64,000 nucleotides of DNA from Mytilus edulis. Taxonomy: Eukaryota; Mollusca; Bivalvia; Mytilida; Mytilidae. The DNA lies in assembly GCF_963676685.1 (NCBI RefSeq), contig NC_092356.1, positions 47,827,601 through 47,891,600 on the forward strand, in the 5' to 3' direction. Of this stretch, positions 1-22,001 are shown one piece after another (the stretch's first letter is position 1; the number at the start of each line of letters is the position of its first letter). Both the position numbers and the translations under genes were made by a program. A model generated the notes under the pieces. The model was not told the DNA's origin. It did not search any database and saw only the letters and a program-made list of their open reading frames with translations.

Positions 1-2500
1 GATTTAATGTGTTAATCGGTCACTCGTTGAATAAATTAAATAAATTGAATAAACTCGGGTATAAATTATGTTAAAGTGTGCACCACTTTTTTATGTTATT
101 TCGAATAGACAGAAAAAATATTACAGTCTTATAATTTAATTCTAAATTCCATTTTGAAACGGAGTAAACCATGAAAAAACGTTGATGACGTCACATGGTC
201 AAATGACTAAATTGTGTTTATGAGCTGATAAACAAAACAGCGTCAGCCAATCAGAAGACACGTTACATCCACAATTAAATTATTCAACCATAGTCATAGA
301 CAAAACGACGTAAGCAATTCGAGCGAATCCCATATATCATAACAGTACGCTATTAAGGCCCTGACAGCAAATTATAGAATAATTCAAAAGAGAAACAATC
401 GGCTTGATTTTTCATTAAACAATAAATGAAAAACAAAATATGACAGAAAGCAACCAACAACAAAGACTGATTTACAGGCCCCTGACTTGAGACAGTCACA
501 TACAGAATTAGGAATAGTTTAACATGTTTGCGAGCGTTCAATCCCGTGGCGGATCAAGAATTTTTCATAAGTGGGGTCCCACTGACTGCCTAAGAGGGTG
601 CCCGCTCCAGTCATGCTTCAGTGATTCCCTATATAATCAACCAAATTTTTCCCACAAAAGGGGTTGCCCGGGCCCCCTGAAAAAACCTTTAAATCCGCCT
701 CTGCAATCCTCTACTAACCCGATACGTTGCTGTGACTACACAACATAATTACAAACTGTAAAAGCTGTTAAAGGGGCTTGACTTATCAGGTCAGCCTGAA
801 GTGCAAACAAATACTTATAAAAAGACAAACTGAGACACCAAGTACCGATAAAAAATAATGCATATTCTTAACGAGAACAAAATGAATAATAAATCAAATC
901 ATGTTGGTCAATAAACAAAGTTTGAGGGCCTAGAAAATTGATTGACTGAAATGAGGGGCAAGGCATTAACATTGAGGATAAAATTGGCTTTGCGGTAGGT
1001 CAAAGACCTTCCCTGGAATTAGTTGTTTAAACGGATTGATTAATTATAGTCCACATTCTGGAGTCAATTTCACAAAAATACTAAGATAGATCGAAAACAT
1101 ACTAAATCGTTCATGACTTACGATCAATCTTAATCGGAAGGTTTTTTTTTTGTTTTTTTTTTTTGTGAAACTGACTCCTGAACTGCCGTGAATTTATACA
1201 TCCAACAAAATTTTTTTTTAAGAAAGGTATCTATTAGACCATATTTCTACTCTCCTATTGAAAATTACGGATTAGAATTGCATTTTCAAAAATGGCACAA
1301 TTCTTATTCCATCACTTTCATTTCCTGTTTTCCCCAAAATAAAACACAAAATAAAGACTTAGTAGAAATTACTATTCAAGGGCAGTAACTCCTATAGATT
1401 AAGGTTACTAACAATTTCTATCTTGTTGACCAATTTGTAGACACTGTCTTGAAGAACAATCAAAATTTATTTTTGTCTAAACAACAAAAAATGGTAAGCA
1501 TTCGTAATTTGAAGGCTATGTTGATTTAATTTTTTTTGGTGGGGGGATCTTAATAGAAAAAACAAGGATATACAGCAAACAAAAAAACACAAAGGCTTTT
1601 ATTGCTGATCTTCATCTCAAAATCATAGCGAGACCTTCAACACGGAGCATAAACAACACTCACCTCACTGCAAGATTGCAACGGCCGCTATATATAGCAA
1701 CGGCATGAGTAGAATCCCTAGCAAAAATAATTTGTATATAGACTTTGTAAAATGAAACATCACTGAATCGGGCCCATTAGAAAAATAACATACTGCAAAA
1801 GAAATACATATCTATACAACACAATAGTTACTACGCATAGGTGTAAATCTGTTGAAAATATTTTAGTCATTACGGTATTTTTGTCTTGTCTTGCTATTTC
1901 TTGTTGTTCTCGTTGTTTTTTTTTTATTTCTATAGTTTCGCAAAAGATGGACACACATCATCATTACAGGGGTTACTTCTTTTTAGGACCGACACATAAT
2001 TGGCTATGTTAACCTATAAGAGATCTTGTCTTGTAGAGTCTAAAAAATGTTAGTACGTAAATTTTTCATAGGATTTTGGGGTATAAGTGGTAAGGGAATT
2101 TGTGCAAGACTTACATAACTTGCATAACGATCATCTCAATGGTTTACTGGGGCAAAAAACAGGATTTTCCCATCGCCCCTTCGGCAGTTAAACCCTTCCT
2201 ACAGTCTGTTAATTGTGTGCACTTGGTGGGTTAAAGCGCAGTCATGTCCGGTCAATAAATCCTATGCCTACCAAAGGGTAGGGTGTCAAGATCTCCGTAT
2301 GTTTAAAATCCCTTGCAATAATCATACGAAGCGTCCGAAGGTAGCCTATTGCAAGGCAAACATTTGGCTTTATCCAACATACCCTTAATTCCAAGTTTAT
2401 GGCAATCCAAATCTATATATAGCCCTTTATCCCGGTTTTTTTATTTTATTTGTAAATATCTGAACATGCTTGAAATAACTGCTACTGGACAATAGCCAAG
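1..2500. other. Gene-free, repeat-bearing stretch
   Basis: No open reading frame here looks like a conserved protein. Recognisable pieces are a fragment around 425-510 that contains the reverse complement of the dispersed motif CCTGTCCCAAGTCAGGAGCC in diverged form, the short GGCGGATC-bounded element listed separately, and a fragment near 1600-1670 with the phrase CTTCAACACGGAGC shared with many other copies in this window. Long A and T runs occur near 1140-1165 and 1915-1930. I see nothing else I can support. Confidence 0.6.
545..713. mobile_element. Short GGCGGATC-bounded MITE-like element
   Basis: The segment starts with GGCGGATCAAG and ends with AAATCCGCC, so its ends are inverted copies of GGCGGATY. 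The interior is rich in GGGG/CCCC blocks. Similar termini occur at 5740-5945 and 7296-7345, which supports a dispersed non-autonomous family. There is no coding capacity. Exact ends and target-site duplication are uncertain. Confidence 0.5.
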
Positions 2501-2519
2501 CAGTAAGACAAAAAGACTA

Positions 2520-3175
2520 TGGTCATGTTTTTCTCTGGCTGTTTATGATGTCTTTACAAATTACACTAAATCCATTGGATGTTGGATGTGTACGGATTGA
2601 TAGTTTAGTCTTAGATGCATGATTTTTTTATTAGTTGTTAGTGGCTTTGAACTAGATGTCAGATAACTGCGAGTACTCTCAGATCTGTTCATTGTGTCTT
2701 TTTGTGTCGGGATGTATAAGTACCCGGCCACGTCCACTTATATTTTTGTCCATCTGATGAGTTAAGCCTTTTTCAACTGATTTTTATAGTTCGTTCTTAT
2801 GTTGTACTGTTATACCACTGTCCCAGGTTAGGGGGAGGGTTGGGATCCCGCTAACATGTTTAACCCCGCCACATTATTTATGTATGTGCCTGTCCCAAGT
2901 CATGAGCCTGTATATTCAGTGGGTGTCGTTTGTTTATGTGTTACATATTTGTTTTTCGTTAATTTTTTTACATAAATAAGGCCGTTAGTTTTCTCGTTTG
3001 AATTGTTTTACATTGTCTTATCGGGGCCTTTTACAGCTGACTATGCGGTATGTGCTTTGCTCATTGTTGAAGGCCGTACGGTGACCTATAGTTGTTAATG
3101 TCTGTGTCATTTTGGTCTTTTGTGGATAGTTGTCTCATTGGCAATCATACCACATCTTCTTTTTTTTAGTCCTAT
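2520..3175 (-). mobile_element. Dispersed repeat, long copy (CCCCGCCACATT / GTACGGTGACC family)
   Basis: The 3' half (about 2855-3175) is closely matched by 58890-59210: both contain CCCCGCCACATT, CCTGTCCCAAGTCA, GTTTATGTGTTACATATTTG, GGCCGTACGGTGACCTATAG and finish with CATACCACATCTTCTTTTTT. The 5' half (2520-2800) is matched by pieces at 54880-55050 and 55900-56050. The reverse complement of its end (AAGAAGATGTGGTATG) is the start of many other copies in the window, such as 52280, 53645 and 61335, so the strand is given relative to those. It has no ORF and looks like a non-autonomous repeat. Confidence 0.7.
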
Positions 3176-5737
3176 GCTGACCGTGTTTATCTGCAGAATT
3201 CAGATTCCTGCAAGATACAGCATTGAACAAAGGCGGTCAATTGATTATTCACTTCAATTGTTAATTATCTAGGTATCCTTTCTGTTATTTTTGTAATTGT
3301 TGCGTTTTAGTGGTTTCATTGGCTTACATTTTTCCATCTATCCATAAAAAAAATGTACTTGTCTTACATTCAACGGGAGATAACTAAAAAAACAATGAAA
3401 ATACTTATGGTGAACTGATATGATGCACTTCACTTCATCAGAGACCTATACTACAAATAATTTGTATTTCTATGTCCCTGACTTCATGATGGATATAATT
3501 GAAAAACAAAACAACGCCAATGCTTTTGTACACAATAGCTTACATAATGTTTTGTGAGCTTGTTTTATTTGCTTAGCAACTGTTTAATTTACGTTATGCG
3601 GTCTTGAGTTGTGATGAATAATTTAAGAAAGAAAAAACATACTACATCATTTTACAACATTGTTTGGAGTAAATTCTAGAGAATTTAACCGAGAGATTAC
3701 GGATGACTATCTTTCATACTTTCTTGTCCTATTTCCGATATGAGCGGGCGCATTTACGAAATATTTTGCCTATTAGAAAATTTGCGTTTACTTGTATGTG
3801 AAGAGACAAGCATGCGCAATTATGATACTTAGTTCGTGGCATGTCTCCAGAACGTGCGGTAATCGTTTGTCTTCCTGTACATGTACCTTCAATTATTTAA
3901 AGGAGTTGTCATTTTTATCAATATAAGATTTTGAGAACACTAAAACACACCGCGAAATCGCTGGCATTTCAAGCTTTTAAGCTGTTGTAGGATGATTTAT
4001 TGTAAAAGATTTTATGTCTGGAGAAAAGGTATCAAAAGCCCTCTCCATTTTTGCCAAAGTCCGTTATTTGTTTCCTTTTATGTTAAATTTCATTATTTTC
4101 GAGTATCTGACACTAGACCACAATTACTCTTCCCCTTTGCTACAATGCATTTCTTGGTAAAAGTCAAATTAAATTTTAAAAAAATACACCGCTTCAAACA
4201 TGAAATAAATGTAACTGCTTATAGACCATTATTATTCTCATAAAATATGCTTCTAGGACAATCCATTAGTGCTTTTTCTTTTGAAGTAGCATGATACATT
4301 TCCAATATTCAGTTTCATGGTCTTGTTTGTAAAAAGGCAGAAGGTACCAAAACGGATAGTCAATTTCAGTATTAAAAAACACACTGACAACGTCATAGCA
4401 AAAAATAACCAATAACCAATAAAAAATGTATTGGTAAATCGTTTAAATGATTTTAGAACTATTCAATCTGAAGTGTCACTTTCACATTCTTTGAATCATT
4501 CGTATACCCCATCCAACGATGGAAACTCTTTTCTAATTATGTTTACTACACAAGCCGGTATGATTATTCTATGTTTCTTGCCAAGTGGTTGACCTTTCCT
4601 GACCCAGCACACAAACTGACGATAAGCCACAAGCCTGCTTTGTCTGTTAGTAAGTACGTCTGGAGCTCTCCCTCCCTTTCAGTAAGACAAAGTTGACCTT
4701 TAAATTTTCTGTCAACATTTTTGATATTTTCGTTCAAATAGCTGAAGAATTAGTACGTGGTGAAAGGACATTACTTCCTGAATATTAAAAAAAAAAAAAA
4801 AAAGAAGATCGCCTTATATAACTGCAATTGGTAATTATACTATCTATTTCAAAAATTCAAGGTCACCGATTCTTATTTAGAATTTTTACATCATTATTCA
4901 TAAATTTATTCAATTAAATTAATTCAGTATTCCTTGTTTTTAACAAAAAATATTCAGCGTCAATAATATATTTAATTAAACTGAGCTCATGGAAAATATT
5001 AAGATTCCCCCGTTTATCATTCATACGAAATGTTCACACCTAGAAAAGTGAACCGTGACGGCTTAAATTCACTGAGTAAAGATCAAAAGATACAAAATGC
5101 TAATCTTTTAATTAACTTGAATTTAACCACGCATTCAACAGGTAGTCACTATGTGTCAAAGTACAATACACATTGTATTTGCGGGGCCGTATTTGCACAC
5201 TACAAATGTACTAGCAGCACATATTTACTAGCCTGACGTAAAAGGTAAAAAGTACAAACATGCATTTTTAAAACACTACCAGTTATACATGTAAGTTCAA
5301 AATATCCGTCGGAAAAAAAAATCATAAAAAAATATTTTATATATATGATTTACTTGTATCACTATAAACATTTCAGAAAATATTAAAATATAAATCGTAC
5401 ATTCTACTTTCAAAATGAGCGCTGTTCCATCTTAATTATTAGTTGGTTAATAGCCACACCAAACGTCGTCTATGCGCTTTAAATAGCGTTATAAGATGAT
5501 TAACGATTAAGATTTAAAATGAGATTATTTCCACTCCCGGCATGCTTAAAGACATAAACTACGTCACATAAGTCAGGAAGTTCGAAGAAATAAAATTAAT
5601 AATTCTTAATTTTCTCCTTTATTGCTGTTCATATCCAGATAAAACTTGGTGAATATGTTTTTTATTGTATTATGGACATAATTAGCTGATAAGTAAAAAT
5701 TCGCGAATTATCCCTTTAAGCAGACAACATTATGTAA

Positions 5738-5945
5738 TACAGGGGCGGGTCCAGCCATTTTAAAAAGGGGGTTCCCCAGTAACCAAAGACAAGGGGGGCA
5801 ACTACATTCAAATGCATTGACAATCTCCCATACAGACAGGAGGAGGAGGAAAGGACGATAACTCTGTCTGTATGGGAGATTGATGCATTGAGCGTCCAAA
5901 AAAAAGGGGGGTTCCGACCCCACCCCCTGGATCCGCCATTGTAAT
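5738..5945. mobile_element. GGCGGATCCAG-ended element with internal hairpin
   Basis: The left end reads ACAGGGGCGGGTCCAGCCAT and the right end is the inverted form (GGATCCGCCATTGT), giving imperfect terminal inverted repeats. Inside, about 5810-5835 (GCATTGACAATCTCCCATAC) is inverted at about 5862-5890 (GTATGGGAGATTGATGCATT), so much of the element can fold on itself. This structure is typical of MITE or foldback elements; the family is shared with 545-713 and 7296-7345. Confidence 0.6.
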
Positions 5946-6779
5946 AGATTGAGTGTTTGATGCAATGAAAATCAGATCCGCTGTTAGTTTTAACTACGAT
6001 ACTCTCCACCCTAACCTTAGAGGAGCGTACGTAGCCTAACAACATTGGATAGTTTTGATATTTCCAAATTTGATAAAAAAAATAAAAAATAATAAAAAAA
6101 AAAAAAAAGCTGTATTACGAAACTGAACTGCTAGCGCTGTGAAGCATGCATAATTGTTTACGCTTGTAACCTTTGATCTGCATACTATTACTATACTAAT
6201 ATGCATTTCGGGCAAGATTAAATCATATTTTTTCATCCGAGCAGTCTAATTATACCTAAAACGACCCCAAAGATTTGGTCGCTCACCTGGCAGCTTCCTA
6301 CACACTACAATGCATACCACGAATGATCTAGTGGTTATGAATGACCGAAGGGTTTCCTTTTAGTATTCATTCTCATAGTATCTATATATATGCTCCTTGA
6401 TTAGCAGCTGTGCTCGGAAACAAAAGTCTTGCAACCATTTGAACCTGATGAACGGTCAAACTACCTTTTGACTAGCTAACGTAACTTGTAAAGATTCAAA
6501 GCGATTCTGAGTTTGCATGGTATAATTTTAGGGTTTGTGCCCGTTCATTATTGAAAACGTAATGACAACCTTCAATAGTCTCTTTTGTTTTATCCGTGTT
6601 ATGTGGTTGCTGTCTTATTGATGCCAATTATATCTCAATCATAGACACATTAATATGTATATGAGAGTCCGAATCCCTCCGAAACTTAGGCCCATCCGAA
6701 ACTTAGGACCCTACTAAACATTTGACAGTGGTTAACAGCAGAACATTAGAAACAACTAAACATAGGTTGAATAGGCTTT

Positions 6780-6850
6780 GACTCATCGAAAATCAGATAA
6801 AGCATTAACTCATTGAAAATCAGATAAAGCATTAACTCATTGAAAATCGA
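6780..6850. repeat. Minisatellite, ~27-bp unit, about 2.5 copies
   Basis: The unit CATTGAAAATCAGATAAAG followed by CATTAACT recurs nearly unchanged about 2.5 times in direct orientation. It lies in gene-free sequence. Confidence 0.75.
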
Positions 6851-7295
6851 ATAACTATAGCAACTACAAAAAAAAGTCCCAGAGTTCTAATCTAAGACTA
6901 CTCGCAGTTACTGAGGGCTAGTTGAAATCCCGATTTCCACTAATAAATGCAGAAGATTTCGGGCATGTCAATCTGCATGTACACCCATAAGGGTTTAATT
7001 ATATAAATTTGATTTTTTTTAAAAAGAAGACATCATTCAACTGCATGTATACATGACCTTGTCATATGGCGAAAGATAAGCGAATATTTATACAGAATGT
7101 ATGATTTATTATTTTTATTTAGGCCATCGTTGATAATTAAATACACATGAGTAGACAAAAAATACGGCGGAAAATTATCCGGTCACTGAATATTTAAAAA
7201 AATATGTCTATACAATTAACTAACAAACAAACAAATACGCTATAACTGTGTCCATATGATTTTCTGATTGATTAGTTAATAATTAATCACAGAAC

Positions 7296-7345
7296 ACAGG
7301 GGCGGATCCAGAACCTCGATTCCTGGGGGGGGGGGCACCAAAACC
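7296..7345. mobile_element. Terminal fragment of GGCGGATCCAG element
   Basis: CAGGGGCGGATCCAG followed by a G run matches the left terminus of the element at 5738-5945. The other end is not evident, so this is probably a truncated or diverged copy. Confidence 0.4.
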
Positions 7346-7999
7346 AAAATTTATATATTTTTTGAGATGTATACATGTATATATGCGAGTGTGGGTGGGT
7401 TTATTTTGTTGTTTTTTGTTGTTGTTGTGTTGGGTTTTTTTTTAGGGGGGTCACATCATCGTAACTATTTCACTTTATACTTTATTTTCCTGTCAATTGA
7501 TCTTTTTTATATTCGTCCTAAACAAGCATCAAATATTTGCCACTGGACTTTAGACAACCAACAATCAATCAATATTTTGATTATGTATATATTTCATCAC
7601 CTCTACCTTCTTTTATCTATACTTTTTGGCCTCCCTTCCAGGCTTACTTTTTTGCACAGAATTCTTATCTCTGTAAAACACCTTCATATCCTTTAATATA
7701 TATCATGTATATAGTTAACCTATTCATTCAACAATTGACTTAAAAAGATAATAAAACGGTTTAATCACTGACTGTATAGATCGATCTATACTGAAAAAAA
7801 TAGTCTATATCAAAACTCTTATTCTATTTTCTCGTTTTATCCAAGAATAGAACCATAAAAATAGGCCAGAAATTTGATTCGTCGTTATATTTGGATTTAA
7901 ACTTGGGACATATATCAGCTGAATTTGTGTATTGCCGATCATTTGAATGTTGACAGGTGCTACGTTACTAGTGTATTTATTGGAGCTATTTTAAGAAGA

Positions 8000-8262
8000 A
8001 AATCACGTCATAGACGCATGCGCTGTAAGTTTTTCCGGTTAAAATTGGATTAACTGAACACCCCGGAAATTAGTATTGTAGGTATTATTTGAATGATTAT
8101 CAACAAAAGATCTAAGTATGAAGTTAGATAGTTTTTGAGGCATCAATCCAAAGGACTCTTTTGGGATTTATCTGTCCCATTTAACTCTGAGATTCTTTAT
8201 CCAATGAATTCTTGCTCGGAGTCTGTCAAAAATAATGGCGGCATGGCTTCCGGTGCCTGTAA
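8000..8262 (+). promoter_or_regulatory. Candidate TATA-less promoter, possibly of CDC42
   Basis: Within a very AT-rich region, motifs typical of animal housekeeping promoters cluster: a CRE-like TCACGTCA (8003-8010), an NRF1-like GCATGCGC (8016-8023), TTCCGG (8033-8038), a YY1-like AAAATAATGGCGGC (8229-8242) and CTTCCGG (8247-8253). A splice-donor-like GTAAGT lies at 8025-8030. The first coding exon of Cdc42 begins right after a splice acceptor at 11438-11439, so an upstream non-coding exon must exist. This cluster is the best candidate I see, but the link is inference. Confidence 0.3.
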
Positions 8263-9289
8263 ATGTTAATGTTCTCCTCTTTAATCCTCGTAATTCTAAC
8301 TTATAACGTTTCATTTGAAAGAAGTTTTTCCCTTGAACAGTTATCAAAGTAAACTGTGCATTTTATTTGGTAAATAAATGAATGAAAACACAGACTTTTT
8401 CAAACCAAAAAGGGGGCTTGGGAGTGCCTTGTTTATCATGTATCTCTGTACAGGCATTACAGTGTACTGTGTCTCTATAATAAATAAAAAAAAAGCCTGT
8501 TAAAGTTCATCCTATTTGCTGTTTTAAATTGTGTACACTTAAAACTTAACGTAACTGAACATCTTGTTTTGTAAACAATAAAAAAAAAATTTTAAAAATC
8601 AATCATCAGGGTTCAGGGGTGTGAAAATACTATCAGACTCCTACATTTGAACAACTGGACAAGTAATTATGTTTGTCTGGGTTGCCCGTCGACAAGTAAA
8701 AAAATATACATTTGTACAAGACAAAGTTCAAATCCAACAAAAATAGTCAAAACGTATACAAATGGTATAAAGATGTTTAATTTATGTTAAAGAAACCAAT
8801 GATCAGCAAGTAAAAATATATATTTTAGTCAAAACATCAATGTTCATGATGATAGCTATTAAATAACATCGGAAATAGGTTGATTCCGAAAATGAATAAA
8901 AATAAGTACATTTGTATGAGAACCAGAGTCGCATATAACATTGTTTTGGCTTTGTCTATTGACCAGGGACAGTCAATTACGTTTTATATCCGGTATCAGG
9001 TCCGTTTACGCCTAATACACTTTCCCACCCTACACGTTCGCACCCAAGGTCTGTTGGCTCCCTACACGTTCACACAAAATTTAAAATCAAATTCCAGTTT
9101 AATAATTAGAAAATTATGATTGTTAATTGTTTTAAATTGCTGTGATATAAATACTGCATGTATTTAGCTTGGTATGAGTAAAACATTGAAGATTTTAAAT
9201 GAAAACCACAAAAGATAAGTGTTTTTAACTCAACTGCTTGGCTCATTGATCTGAAAGTTCCAACAATAATTTAAAACAATAAATTATAG

Positions 9290-9470
9290 CATTTTACTAA
9301 CCAAAACATGATTAAGATTCATTCAACACAAAAGTTGATAGAATCTCACTTTATTTAGAAACAATAATTTTTTTTTCAACAATTCACTATCCAAAACATG
9401 ATTAAGATTTATTCAACATGGAAAAAAACCATTGTCTCACTTTATTTTGAGACAATGACAACTTATATAC
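9290..9470. repeat. Imperfect direct duplication with hairpin
   Basis: Two copies of a unit containing CCAAAACATGATTAAGATT, ATTCAACA and CTCACTTTATTT follow each other. The second copy ends in a perfect 10-bp stem (9430-9439 with 9449-9458). Confidence 0.6.
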
Positions 9471-10697
9471 AGTACTTATAGGAATGCACTTGCCAAAACT
9501 TGATTACAAAGTTATTACATTTGTACATACATGTACAAAACTAATAAAAATCAGGCGAGAACTGACCCGGATTCGTTTTATCTATCATTCACCCGATGTG
9601 TCATTTCTTTAGATTTTGAATGTAGATTCAGATTGATAAATACTTAATAAAACATAAGGCAAGCAAGACAAAAAGAACGACGAGTCAAGTAGAAAACATG
9701 AGATGCAAACAAAGAACAAGGGTTTAAAAAATAAATATGGCAGCGAGAATTTCAGACATGGTGAATATCAGATTGTCCCCTGGAAGGAAATTCAGAAAAT
9801 AAATTATTTTTCTGTCTTATTTATCATGTTTATAGATCAAAAGTAGTCAACCTTATTTGTCTAAGTTTTAAATATAAGGGACACTTTAATTGCCCATCAA
9901 CTACATGTACATTTATATGTCATATGAAAAAAAAGTGTGTCAGTTGAGAGAAACAATGAGTTAATTTTTAATTATTTTGTTTTCATTTCTTCACTCACCA
10001 TTGCTCACTGTCCTCCAAATTAAGTATATGCTGGTTACAATTGTAGCTTGATTTTGCTGTACAAATTTAATCAGGCTAAACAAAAAAAAGTGTGAAACAT
10101 GCACAAGAACAAAAATTATAAATTAAAAACTAATTTTAAAAGTACAAAATGTATGTAACCAGGGTGAAATTATATATAATTATATATACCAGCTAGTTGG
10201 ACAAACACAAAAAACTTATTTTAATCAATTTTGAAGATGCTTTAAGCCTTTTAAAGCGAAATAAATAATGTGGTATGAGCATGATAACAGATAAGCATAT
10301 TACGATCTCAAAAGGTTGCCAAATGTGACTTTTTAGAAGTTTTGCTGATTGTGTGCCAAGTTCTGTGGATAGGTGTAAAAAACAACATTTTGATATTGGA
10401 TAGAATTTACTTAATTTTAAAATGGATGTTTGATTTTTGATATTCATATACATTGTATACTGTCGATGATCAGATAAAGGTAAAGTGGGGAAAAACAACG
10501 ACAAATGATTAAAAATGGAAAATTAAAAGTTCAGTTACAATGACTGAATGTACATATAATACATGAGAACCCAAGTTATGTGTCATAACTTTAGTCAACA
10601 TACACAAGTCTTGGTTCAATCATTTTCAGATTCATACACCAAAATATAAAATACTTACTAACTGTCATTCATTTAAAAAAAAAACCTACAGTGTAAG

Positions 10698-10815
10698 TAA
10701 GAAGATGTGGAATGAGTGCCAATGAGACAACTGTCAATCCAAGTCACATTGACACAATGCATACATGTAGTAAAAGTTACAAATTATCATGATTATAGGT
10801 CAAAGTAGGTACATG
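10698..10815 (+). mobile_element. Dispersed repeat (GAAGATGTGGAATGAGTG family)
   Basis: AGAAGATGTGGAATGAGTGCCAATGAGACAACT followed by a spaced AGGTCAAAGTA matches the common repeat found at 40390, 52280 and 53645 (described here by its opening motif, GAAGATGTGG). It is non-coding and truncated compared with the longer copies. Confidence 0.65.
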
Positions 10816-11411
10816 TATGCTTTGGTTATTTATAGATTGTTGCTTATTGTCAGAAATAACATGAATAAGAGGACATAAAAAAGTCATAAATGTATGAAAA
10901 TGATTCTAAGGAAGAAATGTGGTAAAAGTCATATAAACCAAGTGTGGTAAAACATTGCATATTTTAATTGTTTATACACATGTTACAGCCATGACAGCAT
11001 GTGCAATAGGGAAGTAAATTCCAGGGTAACTAAAGCTAAATTTGACAATTACTACAACTCAACAAATGCTTCTATTTAATTATTATGATTATTTAAGAAT
11101 TAACAAACATTGGAAGGTAAAACTATAAAAAGACAACAACATCCTGGATTACTACAAGGAAATGCTTTTTTCTGGTCTACATGTTTCAACACTTACAATG
11201 TATGGTGGTGTCTTCAGATACAATTTAACATGGATTGGGTTTTAAACCTAGTCATTCTTTAAGACTTGTCTACAGTACATGTTTAGCCACTTATGGTACA
11301 ATGTAGCTTCTTCAAATACATGGGTAGGATTTAAAACCTAGTCATTCCTTTAAGCATACATTTAATGATTAAAATCTATATACCAAAAAAATATAGAAGA
11401 CTTTGCTCTAG

Positions 11412-19615
<8,204 letters not shown>

Positions 19616-22001
19616 AACTTTGCCAATTCTAGAACATTTTTGTAACAAGTTTTTACTATACAAAACAGTGCTCTTCAAAAGCCATCACACATGGCTTTGT
19701 AACATACATGTATTGACTTATTTATTTGAAGTAAAATTGTTAAATTTTACCATGTTTACCATAACAGATGAAAACTGTAGTTGTAAGAAAGCCAACATTT
19801 AGTATGATTTTATTAATGTTACTCTGCTGTTTTGAAGCCGAATATTTTGTGTGTAGATTTCATTTATTTAAAAGGATTGCATTTTATGATGGTTTTTTTT
19901 AGCACTCGAACTGATCATTGATTAAATAAATTTGTCAAAGTATAAATAATATAAAATCATTTAATTTCTATCTTATTAATAATATTAAACACATCATAGA
20001 ATCTCTAAGTTGATTTCAAAATGATTAGACTAAGTATTATGTTCCTTCAAATTAGGAAACTTTTGGTGCCTTTCATCTTGAAGTTTCCACTAGCTACAGA
20101 TGTTGCTTTTGCTCTTCAAGAACCAGGGTCAGTTACAAAGCAATTTAGTTGTTACAACTAGCTAATAGAAAATGCCCTTGGCCCATGTATTTAAACAAGA
20201 ACTGAAGAGTAAGTTAATCAAGTTACAAAGATTTGATAATATTTATTTCTGTAAATAATATAAATATATAATTCTAGAAACCTGTTACTCTGAGAAGTAT
20301 TTCATGAAATGTATTATAACTGTTACAAAATTGTCATTTCATCTGAACACATAGTGTTTCCTTCTCTTTTATGAATTGTAGACTAAATTATAATTTTATT
20401 TGGCTTTTCTGTTGTAAACTTAGTAAAAGTTGCAGAGAATGCATTTTTATAGCAGAAATCATAAATCTGTGGATGATTTATAACTTTATATCAATGGTTT
20501 AAAACAAAAAAGCAACCAATTTCGACCACCTTGCCTAATTAGCTTTTAGAGTCTATGGCCATGCCTTAAATTTGTTTATTCAATTCACCTCATCACTTCA
20601 TCTCTTTTATGGGTAATCACATTTAAAGCCAATCATATTCTTTTTATAAGCCAAAAAATCTTTTAAGAAAATGCAAACAAAAACAACAAAAAAACAAAAT
20701 AAATATTATAGATTTTTGGATGGCTGAAATTTTTTAAAGATTTTGTTGAGAAAAGCAAGTTTAATTTTTTTTTGGACTGTCGTTTTAAATTATTAAATAA
20801 TGAGGTCACGCTGACTCTTAAATGAACATGCATATTCTAGACATTCAGGTCTACGGATAAATGTATCCATTATTTTGCGTTTGGATGTTTTCTCTATGTT
20901 GTGAATGTGATGCTTTGTGATGTCAAATTGTACATATATAGTCACTGTATATAGCTGTTTTTTCTCTGGTCATTTATTTGTTCATAAAATGCATTTATAT
21001 GAAGCTTATCATGTAGTATTAGATTTGTTTTATAAAAAAAGTATAAATAATCTGGTAATTAAACGATTATTAGATGGCTTTAGACCAATCGAATTAAGAT
21101 AAAATCTCCACCCTCACACTTTTTTATGCTTGGTGGCTGCATATGAGCATAAAAATAAGTGGGAGCAGGGAATTAGTTTTAATTAGATTGACTTAAGACT
21201 GCCTCTTGATCATAATAATGGATCATATAAGGGATTTTTTATTGTATTAATCTTATTAGCAAAGTGAGAGAGAGACTTGCCTTATATATTTCTTTGTAAT
21301 AGAACTATGTTTAATATCAGCCTATTGCATTCAGTAATTAAAGTTCCATAAAAGTAGCGCTATACTTTTTTTAAATCAATGTGCCAAGTATTTGTTGTGT
21401 ATTTTACCATGCATGTTGGTAAATCTATAACCAAAATATATATCAATATATAAATAAGGTACAATCAACCCTTGATTTCTGTTCATAACTCACACGAGAT
21501 TTGATTTCTGTTCATAACTCACATGAAACTTGTACTTACCCTGAGAAACATGAAAGGTGTTGCACACAGAGCAGATTCGGTCTACCTTCTGGAAGACCAG
21601 AGACTGTCCCTGGTTTATGTGGGATTCTTTAGCTTTCTATGTAGTGTTATGTCAACTTTGTTTGTGTTGTAAAAAATCCAACCATCAATGAAAATGTTTT
21701 TTACTTGAGAATAAATCTTCATGGGTTTGAAGATAGTCTGTGCATAATGTTTTAGTGAGAGTTTAATTGTGTGTTGTGTTTCTTTTTTTTCTGTGGTTTA
21801 TATCAGAGTTGTGAATTAAGAAGTGAATGCACTTGTCAAACATCATGTGAAGTGCTGTTAGCTTGGTCAAACATGTGATTAAAGATTTTGAAGAATTAAA
21901 TGCTACATGTTTCAATATTTATTTAAAAATTGTGGCAATTATTTATGTAAGACTTTAAGAGTTGATTGTATCTTTTATGATTCATGTATTTTACCAATAA
22001 A
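19616..22001 (+). other. CDC42 3'UTR region with candidate poly(A) signals
   Basis: AT-rich non-coding sequence follows the stop codon. AATAAA hexamers occur at 19925-19930, 21710-21715 and 21996-22001; the transcript could end at any of them, or further on at 23386. I cannot tell which is used. No further conserved ORF is present, which fits a long UTR typical of Rho GTPase genes. Confidence 0.4.

Larger units (their letters stand above)
3180..7980. other. Gene-free stretch with small repeats
   Basis: No conserved protein is visible in any frame. The stretch is AT-rich with homopolymer runs (for example the A run near 4785-4805) and holds the repeat elements at 5740-5945 and 7296-7345 and a short tandem repeat at 6780-6848. 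Remaining ORFs are short and low-complexity. Confidence 0.6.
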
